DNA of 64,000 bases, from NCBI RefSeq assembly GCF_003202695.1, contig NZ_QGLL01000006.1, positions 372,001 to 436,000 on the forward strand. The letters run 5' to 3'. This document shows, one piece after another, positions 56,007 through 64,000 of the stretch; the first letter of the stretch is position 1, and every line of letters starts with the position of its first letter. Both the position numbers and the translations under genes were made by a program. The notes beneath the pieces are model-generated. The model ran no database searches. It was given only the letters and a program-made list of their open reading frames with translations, and had not been told where the DNA came from. This DNA comes from Bifidobacterium asteroides (GTDB lineage Bacteria > Actinomycetota > Actinomycetes > Actinomycetales > Bifidobacteriaceae).

Positions 56007-57242
56007 TTAGCTCTTGCGACGCTTGGACATGACATCAATAGCCACGGCAAGAAGAAGCACTAGCCCCTTGATGGTCTTGACGATGGCCGTATCCACACCC
56101 ATGATGGACAACCCCTGGTTGATCACGCCCATGACGAAGGCTCCGACAACTGCTCCGGGAATGGTTCCGATGCCGCCGGTGACCGCCGTGCCGCCAATGA
56201 AGCAGGATGCAATGGCATCCATTTCGAACTCCATGCCCGCCTGGGCAGTGGCTGATGCCAGTCGTGAAAGCATGCAGATGGCTGCCACAGCTGATAAAAA
56301 GCCCATGTGGACGAAGAGCGTGAAGTCCACCCGTTTGGCGTTGATGCCGGAAAGCACAGCGGCCTTGCGGTTGCCGCCCACCGCATAGACATGCCGGCCG
56401 AATACGGTCCTGGTCAGAATGAAGTTGTAGATCAGGACCAATACGGCCACGATGACCAGCATTATGGGCGTCCCGCCCTGGTTCTCATTGCCGGAAGAGG
56501 CCAGCAGGTATGTCACGAAAAGAATGACGACTGCGGCCACGATGATCTTGCCGGTCATCAAGGCCTTAGGCTCGGGAACCAGACCTACAGCCAGGGTCTT
56601 GCGGCGTTTGGCGATTTGAGACCAGGCGTAGGCAAGGATGCAAATGATGCCCAGGACCACAGTCAGGCCGTCGAATGGGCCCCACCATCCCAGGATGTTG
56701 GGCAGGTAGTCACGGGCGATCCCCCTGAACTGCGCAGAGGTGATGGGCACGGACTCGCCGACGATGACCGTAGCCAGACCACGGAAGATCAGCATGCCGG
56801 CAAGGGTGGTGATGAATCCGGGAATGCCGATGACGGCAACCCAGAATCCCTGCCAGATGCCAATCAACAGACCTACAATCAGCGACAGGCCGATAGCCAG
56901 GATCCAGTTGACTCCCATGTGTTCCATGAGGATGGCGCACACGCCTCCGATAAAGGCCACCAGGGATCCCACCGACAGATCAATGTGCGTGGCGATGATG
57001 ACCATGACCATGCCGATGGCCAGGATGATCACGTAGGCATTCTGCTGGATCAGCGATACGAAGCTGTTGGGCTTGAGCAGCACCCCCTTGGTCAGTATCT
57101 CGAAGACGATCACGATAACCACCAGAGCGCCGACTATGCCATACTGGCGAGCGTTGCTGGCCAGGGAGGCCAGAATGCCCGGCCCTGCCTGTTCTTGTTC
57201 TACCGCCTGGGCGGTGCTCTTGTTGCTGTTGGGCGAGCTCAT
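56007..57242 (-). CDS. Sugar ABC transporter permease (MmsB/XylH family)
   Basis: The 411-residue polytopic protein has 10 or more hydrophobic segments and the family blocks IATHIDLSVGSLVAFIGG, GIPGFITTLAGMLIFRGL and YAVGGNRKAAVLSGINAKRVD. It is closest to the MmsB/GguB/XylH permeases that import arabinose, xylose or several sugars. The ATG overlaps the ATPase stop (ATGA). It forms one transporter with the two upstream genes. Confidence 0.93.
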   Translation of the reverse strand: MSSPNSNKSTAQAVEQEQAGPGILASLASNARQYGIVGALVVIVIVFEILTKGVLLKPNSFVSLIQQNAYVIILAIGMVMVIIATHIDLSVGSLVAFIGGVCAILMEHMGVNWILAIGLSLIVGLLIGIWQGFWVAVIGIPGFITTLAGMLIFRGLATVIVGESVPITSAQFRGIARDYLPNILGWWGPFDGLTVVLGIICILAYAWSQIAKRRKTLAVGLVPEPKALMTGKIIVAAVVILFVTYLLASSGNENQGGTPIMLVIVAVLVLIYNFILTRTVFGRHVYAVGGNRKAAVLSGINAKRVDFTLFVHMGFLSAVAAICMLSRLASATAQAGMEFEMDAIASCFIGGTAVTGGIGTIPGAVVGAFVMGVINQGLSIMGVDTAIVKTIKGLVLLLAVAIDVMSKRRKS

Positions 57243-58795
57243 CTGGCTGCCACTCCCTTCTTTTCCACGGTCATGCCCTTCATCAGATATTCCTGCGAGA
57301 AGTCCCGGCGCTCCACGTCGCTGGTGATGACACCCTGGCTGACCGTATAGATCCGGTCACAGATGCCGATAAGCTCAGGCAATTCCGAGGAAATGACCAC
57401 CACAGCCTTGCCTTGGTCGACCAACTGGTCGATGATCTCGTAGATCTCATACTTGGCGCCAACATCTATGCCACGGGTGGGTTCGTCCAGGATGAGCACA
57501 TCAGGATCCGAGATCACCCACTTGGCCAGCACGACTTTTTGCTGATTGCCTCCGGACAGAGTGGAGACGGGCACATCAATGTCGCTGCACTTGATGTTGA
57601 AGCCCTTGCGGTACTCCTCCACCCGTGCCCTCTCCAGGTTCTCGTTCATGACCCCGTAACGGCTCATCTTTTTTAGCGAGGCCATGGAGGCGTTTTCCCT
57701 GATGTTCTGCAACAGGTTGAGTCCATAGACCTTGCGGTCCTCAGTTGCGTAGGCCAAGCCCGAATCAATGGCTGACTGAACGTTCGGCAGCTCGACCTGA
57801 CGGCCGTGAAGCTCAATCTGTCCACTGATCCGGCTGCCATAGGACCGTCCAAAGATGCTCATAGCCATCTCGGTGCGGCCGGCGCCCATGAGACCCGCCA
57901 GTCCAACGATCTCACCCTGATGGACAACCAGATTGGCATGATCGACCACGGTTCGTGACGGATCCAGCGGGTGGTGAACGGTCCAATCGCTGACCTTGAG
58001 CACCTCCTTGCCGATATGCGGCACGTGCTGGGGATAGAGGTTGGTAAGCTCACGTCCTACCATCCTCTGGATGAGCAGATCCTGATCCAGTGGGTGGTTC
58101 GGGTCTATTTGCATGCCGCCGACCGTGGAGCCATCGCGCAGAATGGTCACCCCATCCGCAATCTGACCCACTTCGCCAAGCTTGTGGGTGATGAGGATGC
58201 TGGTCACCCCTTGCTGGTCACGCAGTTGCCTGACCAGGTCCAGCAGATGCTCGGAATCATCATCGTTCAAGGCGGCTGTTGGTTCATCCAGAATAAGGAG
58301 CCTGACATGCTTGGACAGCGCCTTGGCGATCTCCACCAGCTGCTGCTTGCCCACTCCAAGGTCCATGACCCGGGTATTGGGATTCTCGTTCAGCCCTACA
58401 CGCTCCAAGAGGTGCGAGGCCTTGGCCCTGGTGGTGTCCCAGTCCATCACGCCCCTGCGCGCCTGCTCATTGCCTAGGAAAATGTTCTCGGCAATAGACA
58501 GGAAGGGGCTTAACGCCAGCTCCTGGTGGATGATGACGATGCCGTCGTCCTCTGAATCATTGATGGTCCGGTAACGGCAAGGCTTGCCATCGAACAGGAT
58601 CTCGCCGGTATAGCTGCCGTGCGGGTATACCCCGGACAGCACGTTCATCAGGGTGGACTTGCCGGCGCCGTTTTCCCCGCAGATGGCATGGATTTCGCCT
58701 TTGCGAACCTCCATGTCGACATTGGACAGGGCCTTTACCGGACCGAAGGTCTTGGTGATCCCCTGCATTCGCAACAAGATGTCCTCGTTGGACAT
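57239..58795 (-). CDS. Sugar ABC transporter ATP-binding protein, two-domain (MmsA/XylG family)
   Basis: The 518-residue ATPase has a complete first nucleotide-binding domain (GENGAGKSTLMNVLSG, signature LGVGKQQLVEIAKAL, Walker B LLILDEPTAALND). In the second domain the P-loop is degenerate (GLMGAGRTEM) but the signature LSGGNQQKVVLAKW is good, as is normal for this family. AGGAGGTGAAAGC precedes the ATG. It lies 77 bp after the binding-protein gene. Confidence 0.95.
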   Translation of the reverse strand: MSNEDILLRMQGITKTFGPVKALSNVDMEVRKGEIHAICGENGAGKSTLMNVLSGVYPHGSYTGEILFDGKPCRYRTINDSEDDGIVIIHQELALSPFLSIAENIFLGNEQARRGVMDWDTTRAKASHLLERVGLNENPNTRVMDLGVGKQQLVEIAKALSKHVRLLILDEPTAALNDDDSEHLLDLVRQLRDQQGVTSILITHKLGEVGQIADGVTILRDGSTVGGMQIDPNHPLDQDLLIQRMVGRELTNLYPQHVPHIGKEVLKVSDWTVHHPLDPSRTVVDHANLVVHQGEIVGLAGLMGAGRTEMAMSIFGRSYGSRISGQIELHGRQVELPNVQSAIDSGLAYATEDRKVYGLNLLQNIRENASMASLKKMSRYGVMNENLERARVEEYRKGFNIKCSDIDVPVSTLSGGNQQKVVLAKWVISDPDVLILDEPTRGIDVGAKYEIYEIIDQLVDQGKAVVVISSELPELIGICDRIYTVSQGVITSDVERRDFSQEYLMKGMTVEKKGVAAR

Positions 58796-58872
58796 GCTTT
58801 CACCTCCTGTGCGCCGACCGTCCCTCCCCTTGATCGATAGCGGAACGGTCAGGCGCTACTGTGATGCCAACC

Positions 58873-60027
58873 TCACTTGGTTAGCTGATCGAATCGTTCC
58901 TGGGTCAGGTAGTTCGCCTTGACCAGATCGGTCAGGTTGTCCTTGGTGATGGCCTTGGGATCCAGCAGTTTCGAAGGAACCTTGATGCTGTTGTTGTCAA
59001 AGGTTCCGTTGATGCCGGTAACCTTCTTGCCTTGGGCAATTTCGATGATCATGTCGTATACGGCTTGGGCCAGCTTGTTGACGTCCTTGAAGACGGTCTG
59101 ACCCTGCAGCCCCTTGGAGATGTTGGCCACGGCAATTTCCATGGCGTCTTGACCAGTAATCTTGGGCCAGCTGTCGGTATTGGGCTGGATGTCGGGCCTC
59201 TTGGACTGTATGGCGTTGATGACCCCCTGGGAGATGCCGTCATAGGGGCTCAGAACGGCATCCAGCCGCTCACCGTGCGCGTAGGTGGAATCCAGTATGG
59301 ACTCCATGTCCTTCTGAGCCTGTTCGGTCTTCCAGGACTGCACCGATATCTTCTGCCAGTCGGCAAGCTTGAAGTCCTTGGTCACACCGCCTCCGTGCTG
59401 GGAAGGGCTGACCAGAACGCCTGACTGGAAGTAGGGCTGCAGAAGCTCCCAGGCGCCCTTGAAGAAGTACTTGGCGTTGTTGTCGTCGGGAGAGCCTGTG
59501 AACAGCTCGATATTGAACGGACCCTTGGCACCGTTTTTGAGTCCCAGCTGATCAATCAGCCAGTTGGCCTCCAGCACGCCGGTGCGCTCAAGCTGGAAGG
59601 TCGCATAATAATCAACGGCCTTGGTGTTCATGATCAGCCGGTCATAGGCGATGACCTTGGCCCCGGCATCCTTGGCCTTCTCGACCGCAGGCCCTACGGC
59701 AGTACCATCCTTGGCGGCCACGACCACGATCTTGGCGCCCTTGTTGACCATGTTTTCGATGTCGGCGTTCTGTTGGGCGGGCTTGTCGTCCGCGAAGGAG
59801 AGCACTACCTTGTAGCCTGCCTTCTCCAGTTTGGTCTTCAGGTTGTTGCCATCCTTGTTCCAACGTTCCTCCGACTTGGTGGGCATGGATACGCCGATGG
59901 TGGCGCCTTTGCTGATCGCCCCTCCCTCCTGGGAGGAACCGGAGGCACGTGAGCCTCCGCAGGCACCCAGTCCGGTAAGCATGGCGACGCCAATGACCGC
60001 CGCCATGGTTCGTTGCATGATCTTCAT
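58873..60027 (-). CDS. Sugar-binding lipoprotein of the ABC transporter (ChvE/multiple-sugar family)
   Basis: The 384-residue protein has a lipoprotein signal (MKIMQRTMAAVIGVAMLTGL with lipobox LGAC) and a type I periplasmic-binding fold: IGVSMPTKSEERWNKDG, QNADIENMVNKGAKIVVVAA, KVIAYDRLI. This pattern matches ChvE/xylose-type binding proteins for aldoses. AAGGAGTCTTC precedes the ATG at 60027. It is first in the operon and is transcribed divergently from the ROK regulator. The actual sugar cannot be read from the sequence. Confidence 0.93.
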   Translation of the reverse strand: MKIMQRTMAAVIGVAMLTGLGACGGSRASGSSQEGGAISKGATIGVSMPTKSEERWNKDGNNLKTKLEKAGYKVVLSFADDKPAQQNADIENMVNKGAKIVVVAAKDGTAVGPAVEKAKDAGAKVIAYDRLIMNTKAVDYYATFQLERTGVLEANWLIDQLGLKNGAKGPFNIELFTGSPDDNNAKYFFKGAWELLQPYFQSGVLVSPSQHGGGVTKDFKLADWQKISVQSWKTEQAQKDMESILDSTYAHGERLDAVLSPYDGISQGVINAIQSKRPDIQPNTDSWPKITGQDAMEIAVANISKGLQGQTVFKDVNKLAQAVYDMIIEIAQGKKVTGINGTFDNNSIKVPSKLLDPKAITKDNLTDLVKANYLTQERFDQLTK

Positions 60028-60103
60028 GAAGACTCCTTCATCCTTGAATTCTCGGGCAGACATCAACGTCCGCCTAGGCCACTTCATTGAAGGCCCAGTG
60101 GTC

Positions 60104-60132
60104 AGCATACCTATTTGTGTTAACTATTTCAA
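60104..60132 (-). promoter_or_regulatory. Promoter of the sugar ABC operon
   Basis: On the minus strand, -35 TTGAAA (60127-60132) and -10 TATGCT (60104-60109) are 17 bp apart. They lie in the AT-rich region upstream of the binding-protein gene. Confidence 0.6.
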
Positions 60133-60162
60133 TTCAATGAGGTTAATTATCTGCTTATCTGT

Positions 60163-60192
60163 TTTGTATATGAATTTAATAATATATACAAA
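60163..60192. promoter_or_regulatory. Inverted repeat, candidate ROK operator
   Basis: Perfect 9-bp arms TTTGTATAT and ATATACAAA are separated by 12 nt. The repeat lies between the divergent sugar operon and the ROK gene, about 70 bp upstream of the ROK start, and may overlap its promoter. ROK repressors commonly bind such AT-rich palindromes. Confidence 0.5.
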
Positions 60193-60262
60193 CTTTGCCT
60201 TCCATCGGCGCAACCGGTGTGCTGGGCTGGGACAAGCCACGATCTTGGCTACACTGGAACCT

Positions 60263-61456
60263 ATGGCACATCGATTGTTCGGTTCACAGTCCTCTCTGCG
60301 TGAGGCCAACCGTGCACTATTGCTGGATACGATCCGAAGATTCGGTGCCATGACTCAGATTGAATTGGCTGAGAATACCGGGCTTTCAACAGCTACTGTC
60401 TCCAACCTCGTACGTCAGATGGGCGATCAAGGGCTTCTGGAGACATCCTCCACCACCAGAAACGGCCGTCGCGCAACCCTGGTTATGCTGGCCCGTCGCA
60501 AGGGTCTCGGGGTCGGACTTTACATCGGCCGCCAAGAGATGCGGTTGGAAGTCGTCGATGTCAGCCATGCCATCCTGGCAGAGCATGATATGGCTCTGCC
60601 ACGGCAGCACAAGCCGGACACCACCCTGGAGCGCGCCATGATTCTCATCAAGGAGACGCTGACTTCCATCGGTGCCCGATCGAACGAGCTTGTCGGTCTG
60701 GGCCTGGCCATGGGGGCTCCTGTGGACTGCAGGACTCACCAGCTGGCCATTCCCGGCATCCTGCGAGGCTGGGACAAGGAGGACCTGATCGGTATCTTCC
60801 ACGAGGCTTTCCAGGTGCCGGTCCAGGTGGACAACGATGCCAACTTCTCAGCCATGGCCGAGCTGAGAATGGGCGCGGCAGTCGGCAGACGCAACTTCGT
60901 TTACATTCACGCCAATGATGGCGTGGGTTCAGGGATCGTCATCAACGGCGAGGTATGGCGCGGCACCACCGGGCTTGCCGGCGAGATAGGCCATGTTCAG
61001 GTGGATCCCTTGGGCGATATCTGCATCTGCGGCAACCGTGGGTGTCTGAATACGGTAGTGGACGAGACCCGCCTTGTGTCATTGCTGAGCGTGACCCATG
61101 GGAGCATGACCCTGGATGACTTGGTGGCCAATGCCGTCAAAGGAGACCCGGGCTGTCGACGGATCGTGGGCGACGCAGCCATCCGCATCGGCAATGTAGT
61201 GGCTGATCTTTGCAACGCCGTAGATCCGGAGGTGGTGATTCTGGGAGGCATCCTGAGTACAACCAAAGACGTGTTTTTGGATCCGCTCCGAGAGACTCTC
61301 CAGCGCATGCTTTTCCCTGATGTCATGGTTCCCATGGAGGTGCTCCCTGCCCGATATCCGATTACCGGTTCCGCTCTGGGGGCGGCTATGATGGCTGTCG
61401 ATAGCGTCAACGGACACATTGATGTGTCCACAAAATCCGCAGGCCGATCATCGTAG
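60263..61456 (+). CDS. ROK-family transcriptional regulator (NagC/XylR type)
   Basis: The 397-residue protein has an N-terminal winged helix (MTQIELAENTGLSTATVSNL) and a sugar-kinase-like ROK domain with GEIGHVQVDPLGDICICGNRGCLN, which holds the zinc Cys cluster, and VDNDANFSAMAEL. It probably represses the divergent sugar transporter until a sugar binds. The ATG at 60263 has only a weak ribosome site; the frame is open far upstream but those residues are not family-like. Confidence 0.93.
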   Translation: MAHRLFGSQSSLREANRALLLDTIRRFGAMTQIELAENTGLSTATVSNLVRQMGDQGLLETSSTTRNGRRATLVMLARRKGLGVGLYIGRQEMRLEVVDVSHAILAEHDMALPRQHKPDTTLERAMILIKETLTSIGARSNELVGLGLAMGAPVDCRTHQLAIPGILRGWDKEDLIGIFHEAFQVPVQVDNDANFSAMAELRMGAAVGRRNFVYIHANDGVGSGIVINGEVWRGTTGLAGEIGHVQVDPLGDICICGNRGCLNTVVDETRLVSLLSVTHGSMTLDDLVANAVKGDPGCRRIVGDAAIRIGNVVADLCNAVDPEVVILGGILSTTKDVFLDPLRETLQRMLFPDVMVPMEVLPARYPITGSALGAAMMAVDSVNGHIDVSTKSAGRSS

Positions 61457-61471
61457 AGGAGGTGACCTGGA

Positions 61472-62305
61472 TTGCATGAAACCTCTGTCTTGATGCAGGT
61501 GGACGACCTCTGCATCAGGTTCGGGTTCGTTGAGGCCCTCAAACATGTAAATCTGGATATTCGCCAACACGAGGTGCTTGCCGTCGTGGGTGACAATGGG
61601 GCAGGCAAGTCCACACTGGTCAGGATTTTGTCAGGCTTGATCCGACCTGATCAGGGTACTCTGATCTGGAAGGGCAACCCAGCCAGCATTTCTTCCATCA
61701 GAGTCGCCAACCAGTTGGGCATCGCAGCAGTCTTCCAAGGGCAGGACTTCTGCGACAACCTGGATGTTTCCTCCAACCTCTTTCTGGGTAAGGAACTGCG
61801 AGATCACCACCATCGTCGTGATGATGAAGCCATGCGGCGGCGCACCCGTCAGGTCCTGCAGTCGCTGGCCTCCCCGATACTGGTAGGCCAGCCCATGGCC
61901 GCCCTCTCCCTGGGGCAAAAACAGACCGTATCGATCGCCAGAACCCTGTTGGACAACCCCGAGCTGATCCTGCTGGACGAGCCTACGGCATCCTTATCTG
62001 TCATGCAGTCAGCCGAGGTGCTTAACTACATCAAGCGTATGCGTTCCGAGGGCCGCAGCATTCTTATGGTCTGCCACGATCTGCCGGATGTCTTCGCGGT
62101 TTCCGACCGCATAGCAGTCATGCGCCAAGGTCGGCTGGTAGGCGTCCTGCCTACGGCCAAGACATCCTATGAGACGGTAATAGCGTTGATTTCAGGCATC
62201 GATCCCGAGGATGTCATACAGGACCAGGAGCAGCTGGATGCCATGGCCAGAGCCAAGGCCCGCGTCCACGCCCTGCGCGGCACTAGAAAGATCCTACCTG
62301 AGTGA
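61472..62305 (+). CDS. Lone sugar-type ABC ATPase (FrcA-like, one domain)
   Basis: The 277-residue protein has one nucleotide-binding domain: VVGDNGAGKSTLVRILSGL, signature LSLGQKQTVSIAR, Walker B LILLDEPTASLS and the H-loop VCHDLPDVF. The subfamily is that of fructose/ribose-type importers (FrcA). It begins with TTG behind AGGAGGT at 8-9 nt; an ATG 2 nt later in another frame stops at once. It follows the ROK gene by 15 bp, so both are probably co-transcribed. No permease or binding protein follows; it may serve the permease at 56007 or one elsewhere. Confidence 0.88.
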   Translation: MHETSVLMQVDDLCIRFGFVEALKHVNLDIRQHEVLAVVGDNGAGKSTLVRILSGLIRPDQGTLIWKGNPASISSIRVANQLGIAAVFQGQDFCDNLDVSSNLFLGKELRDHHHRRDDEAMRRRTRQVLQSLASPILVGQPMAALSLGQKQTVSIARTLLDNPELILLDEPTASLSVMQSAEVLNYIKRMRSEGRSILMVCHDLPDVFAVSDRIAVMRQGRLVGVLPTAKTSYETVIALISGIDPEDVIQDQEQLDAMARAKARVHALRGTRKILPE

Positions 62306-62327
62306 TCATGAACGGAGGAACCCTGGA

Positions 62328-62648
62328 ATGCAGCTGATCGACGCTCTTCTGACCATTGTCTGCGCCCTTATAGGGCTGATGGTAGGACTGATCTACGGAC
62401 TTCTGCCGAAGAAAAACGACCGACTGACCGATAGGCAGCAACGCTGGACACCTGTCCTATCCCTGATCGGAGTCGGCCTGGTGGTGATTCTCATTCTGCT
62501 GGGACACGACCTGGCCTCTTGGGTAACCATCGGAGGAATGGTTCTTGGGCTGCTGGTTGGCATGATACCGCCGCTGCACAAAGCCGCGCTCAAGGCTTTG
62601 CCATGGCTGAGACCTCGCACTGACGAACGAGGACGAAAGCGGAGCTGA
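62328..62648 (+). CDS. Small membrane protein with three helices, unknown function
   Basis: The 106-residue protein has hydrophobic segments at about 5-25, 44-59 and 66-80, and a basic C-terminal tail (RPRTDERGRKRS). GGAGG lies 8-9 nt before the ATG, and the gene starts 22 bp after the ABC ATPase, so it belongs to the ROK-ATPase transcript. I do not recognise a family, and it is too short to be a usual ABC permease. Confidence 0.7.
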   Translation: MQLIDALLTIVCALIGLMVGLIYGLLPKKNDRLTDRQQRWTPVLSLIGVGLVVILILLGHDLASWVTIGGMVLGLLVGMIPPLHKAALKALPWLRPRTDERGRKRS

Positions 62649-62709
62649 AAGTTAAGAACGCCTCTCGCTCGATCATCAATGCGGGGCAGAATATTCCGCT
62701 TTGATGCCG

Positions 62710-63591
62710 TCAGCCCTTGCTGCTGGAGGGCTCTGAGCTGGTGCCTACCTGCCGGAAGAGGTGACGGACGTTGTGCCAGATGCGTCGGGTGACGCCAGAG
62801 TGGTTCATGGAGTAGAGGTGGATGCCGTCCACCCCATGGGCCACCAAGTCGGCGATCTGCTGTGAGGCGTAGATGATGCCCGCTTCGCGCAGGCTGGCCC
62901 GGTCGTCGCCCCAGCGCTCCAGGATGGACTCAACCGCTGCTGGAATTCGCGCCTTGCAGACCTCGCTCATGTGCCTTACCTGGCCTTCGTTGGTGATGGG
63001 CATTATCCCGGCCTCGATGGGCACTTGAATGCCAGCTGCACGGGCCCGATCCAGGAAGTCAAGGAAATCGGCGTTGTCGTAGAAGAGCTGTGAAACCAGA
63101 TGGTCCACACCGGCATCCACCTTAATTTTCAGATGCTTAATATCCTCCTGGGGCGAAGTAGCCTCCGGATGGGTCTCCGGATAACAGGCTCCGTAAATCG
63201 ACAGATTGGGCCTACACGACCGAATGTAAGCGGCCAAATCGCTGGCATGGTCGAAGACCCCGGCGGGCTCACGCCCCTCCACGCTGTCACCGCGCAGGGC
63301 CAGCACGGCTGCCACCCCTGCCTCGTCGAACATGTCCAGTGCCTGGTCGATCACCTCGTGATCCGCGTACTGGGCGGTCAAGTGCGCCACGGCAGGGATG
63401 CCGTACTCGACATGAATGGTCTTGGCTATGCGGGCCGTGGCCGTGCGATCTGAGCGTCGGCCGGTCCCGTAGGTCACCGAGATGAAGTCGGGCATCAGCC
63501 CTTCCAGTCCGTCCAACGTGTCGTAGATAGTACCGACCGGGGCATCACGCTTGGGAGGAAAGACCTCCAGGGAAAAGATAGGCTCATGCAT
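62710..63591 (-). CDS. metF: Methylenetetrahydrofolate reductase
   Basis: The 293-residue FAD enzyme makes 5-methyl-THF. It has [54 protein letters not shown] and [14 protein letters not shown], all family landmarks. AGGAGTCGGATC precedes the ATG at 63591, which overlaps the metE stop by 8 bp. It supplies the methyl donor used by MetE upstream. Confidence 0.96.
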   Translation of the reverse strand: MHEPIFSLEVFPPKRDAPVGTIYDTLDGLEGLMPDFISVTYGTGRRSDRTATARIAKTIHVEYGIPAVAHLTAQYADHEVIDQALDMFDEAGVAAVLALRGDSVEGREPAGVFDHASDLAAYIRSCRPNLSIYGACYPETHPEATSPQEDIKHLKIKVDAGVDHLVSQLFYDNADFLDFLDRARAAGIQVPIEAGIMPITNEGQVRHMSEVCKARIPAAVESILERWGDDRASLREAGIIYASQQIADLVAHGVDGIHLYSMNHSGVTRRIWHNVRHLFRQVGTSSEPSSSKG

Positions 63592-64000
63592 GATCCGACT
63601 CCTGACTGGACGACAGTTCCGCACGCACCTGCCGGGCGGCGGCCACCATGTGCTCCAAGCTTGGCCAGGTCTCCTTATCCCCTCGGGTCTTGAGTCCGCA
63701 GTCGGGGTTGATCCAGACCTTGGCTGCATCCAGCTTCTTCAGGATGGCGTGGATCCGGTCCACGATCTCCTCGGTGGAAGGGATGCGAGGCGAGTGGATG
63801 TCGTAGACCCCAGGGCCTGCCTCGGTCTCGAACTTGGCCTCCTGAATGGCATCCAGGACGGTCAGATCGGAGCGGGAGGCTTCGAAGGAGATCACATCGG
63901 CGTCCATGGCATCAATGTCCTTGATGATGTCGTTGAACTCCGAGTAGCACATGTGGGTGTGAATTTGAGTAGTTGGTTTGACTCCTGAATGAACCAACCG
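63584..64000 (-). CDS. metE: Cobalamin-independent methionine synthase, 3' end only
   Basis: About 138 C-terminal residues of MetE are present; the rest lies beyond base 64000. [10 protein letters not shown] carries the His and Cys zinc ligands, [14 protein letters not shown] follows, and [12 protein letters not shown] has the last zinc Cys. It transfers a methyl group from 5-methyl-THF (triglutamate) to homocysteine. It overlaps metF, forming a metE-metF unit. Confidence 0.95.
   Translation of the reverse strand, partial: RLVHSGVKPTTQIHTHMCYSEFNDIIKDIDAMDADVISFEASRSDLTVLDAIQEAKFETEAGPGVYDIHSPRIPSTEEIVDRIHAILKKLDAAKVWINPDCGLKTRGDKETWPSLEHMVAAARQVRAELSSSQESDHA

Noticed and set aside
56307-57350. 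347-codon plus-strand frame opposite the sugar permease
   Set aside because: The Asp/His/Gln-rich composition comes from reverse reading of membrane-segment codons; it is a shadow of the permease gene.
61476-61493. ATG near the start of the lone ABC ATPase as its start codon
   Set aside because: It is out of frame with the ATPase and meets a stop after five codons; the TTG at 61472 has the perfect ribosome site.
1-64000. CRISPR arrays, insertion sequences, prophage or plasmid genes
   Set aside because: No regularly spaced repeats, transposase, integrase or phage structural genes were found on either strand.

Overview
This window is a stretch of bifidobacterial (Actinomycetota, Bifidobacteriaceae-like) chromosome. 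The evidence is the high-GC protein code, the thrS-pgsA-acyltransferase-mannosyltransferase-yebC-ruvCAB-yajC order shared with mycobacteria, the TTG/GTG starts behind strong Shine-Dalgarno sites, and the tkt-tal pair used in the bifid shunt. The species cannot be fixed from the sequence. No insertion sequence, phage or CRISPR array is visible.

Layout. (1) 0-11.4 kb, all minus strand: the start of sucC, apt, yajC, ruvB, ruvA (with an SOS box in front), ruvC, yebC, a phosphatidylinositol-mannoside block (mannosyltransferase, acyltransferase, pgsA), thrS and a PAC2 protein. (2) 11.5-11.95 kb: four plus-strand tRNAs (Gly, Cys, Val, Val), then about 0.65 kb without a gene. (3) 12.6-18.1 kb: a YheO-type regulator, a second gene-poor gap, uppP, a fructosamine-kinase-family gene, dnaJ, and hrcA with its CIRCE operator. 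(4) 18.2-21.6 kb: tkt and tal on the plus strand, closed by a strong bidirectional terminator. (5) 21.7-24.8 kb: a three-gene operon for the last steps of coproporphyrin-dependent heme synthesis, chdC (hemQ), an MFS transporter and cpfC (hemH). This is the most unusual part, because the usual picture of bifidobacteria is that they do not make heme. (6) 25.2-36.8 kb, minus strand: secG, tpiA, pgk, whiA, rapZ, aroE, uvrC, uvrA (SOS box) and tag. (7) 36.9-45.8 kb: a TspO-related membrane protein with a serine-rich repeat tail, an ABC-F ATPase, an MgtC-family protein, the NAD(P)HX repair enzyme, a divergent phosphoglycerate mutase, a LysR regulator and a membrane-anchored thioredoxin-fold protein. 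(8) 45.9-55.6 kb, minus strand: a compact pyrimidine operon pyrB-I-C-F-K-D-E with glnE upstream. (9) 55.7-62.6 kb: a sugar ABC transporter (binding protein, double ATPase, permease) divergent from a ROK regulator. The ROK gene is followed by a lone sugar-type ABC ATPase and a small membrane protein. (10) 62.7-64 kb: metF and the 3' end of metE.

How the parts fit. Most of the window is conserved housekeeping: DNA repair under LexA-type boxes, heat shock under HrcA, lower glycolysis with secG, pyrimidine synthesis and methionine synthesis. The accessory signals are the heme-completion operon with an inverted repeat at its promoter, the TspO-like protein (a family linked to porphyrins), the ROK-regulated sugar uptake locus, and the lone ABC ATPase. 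The heme cassette lacks all earlier pathway genes within this window. I infer that imported coproporphyrin III may be converted to heme, with the MFS protein as candidate carrier; this is not shown by the sequence.
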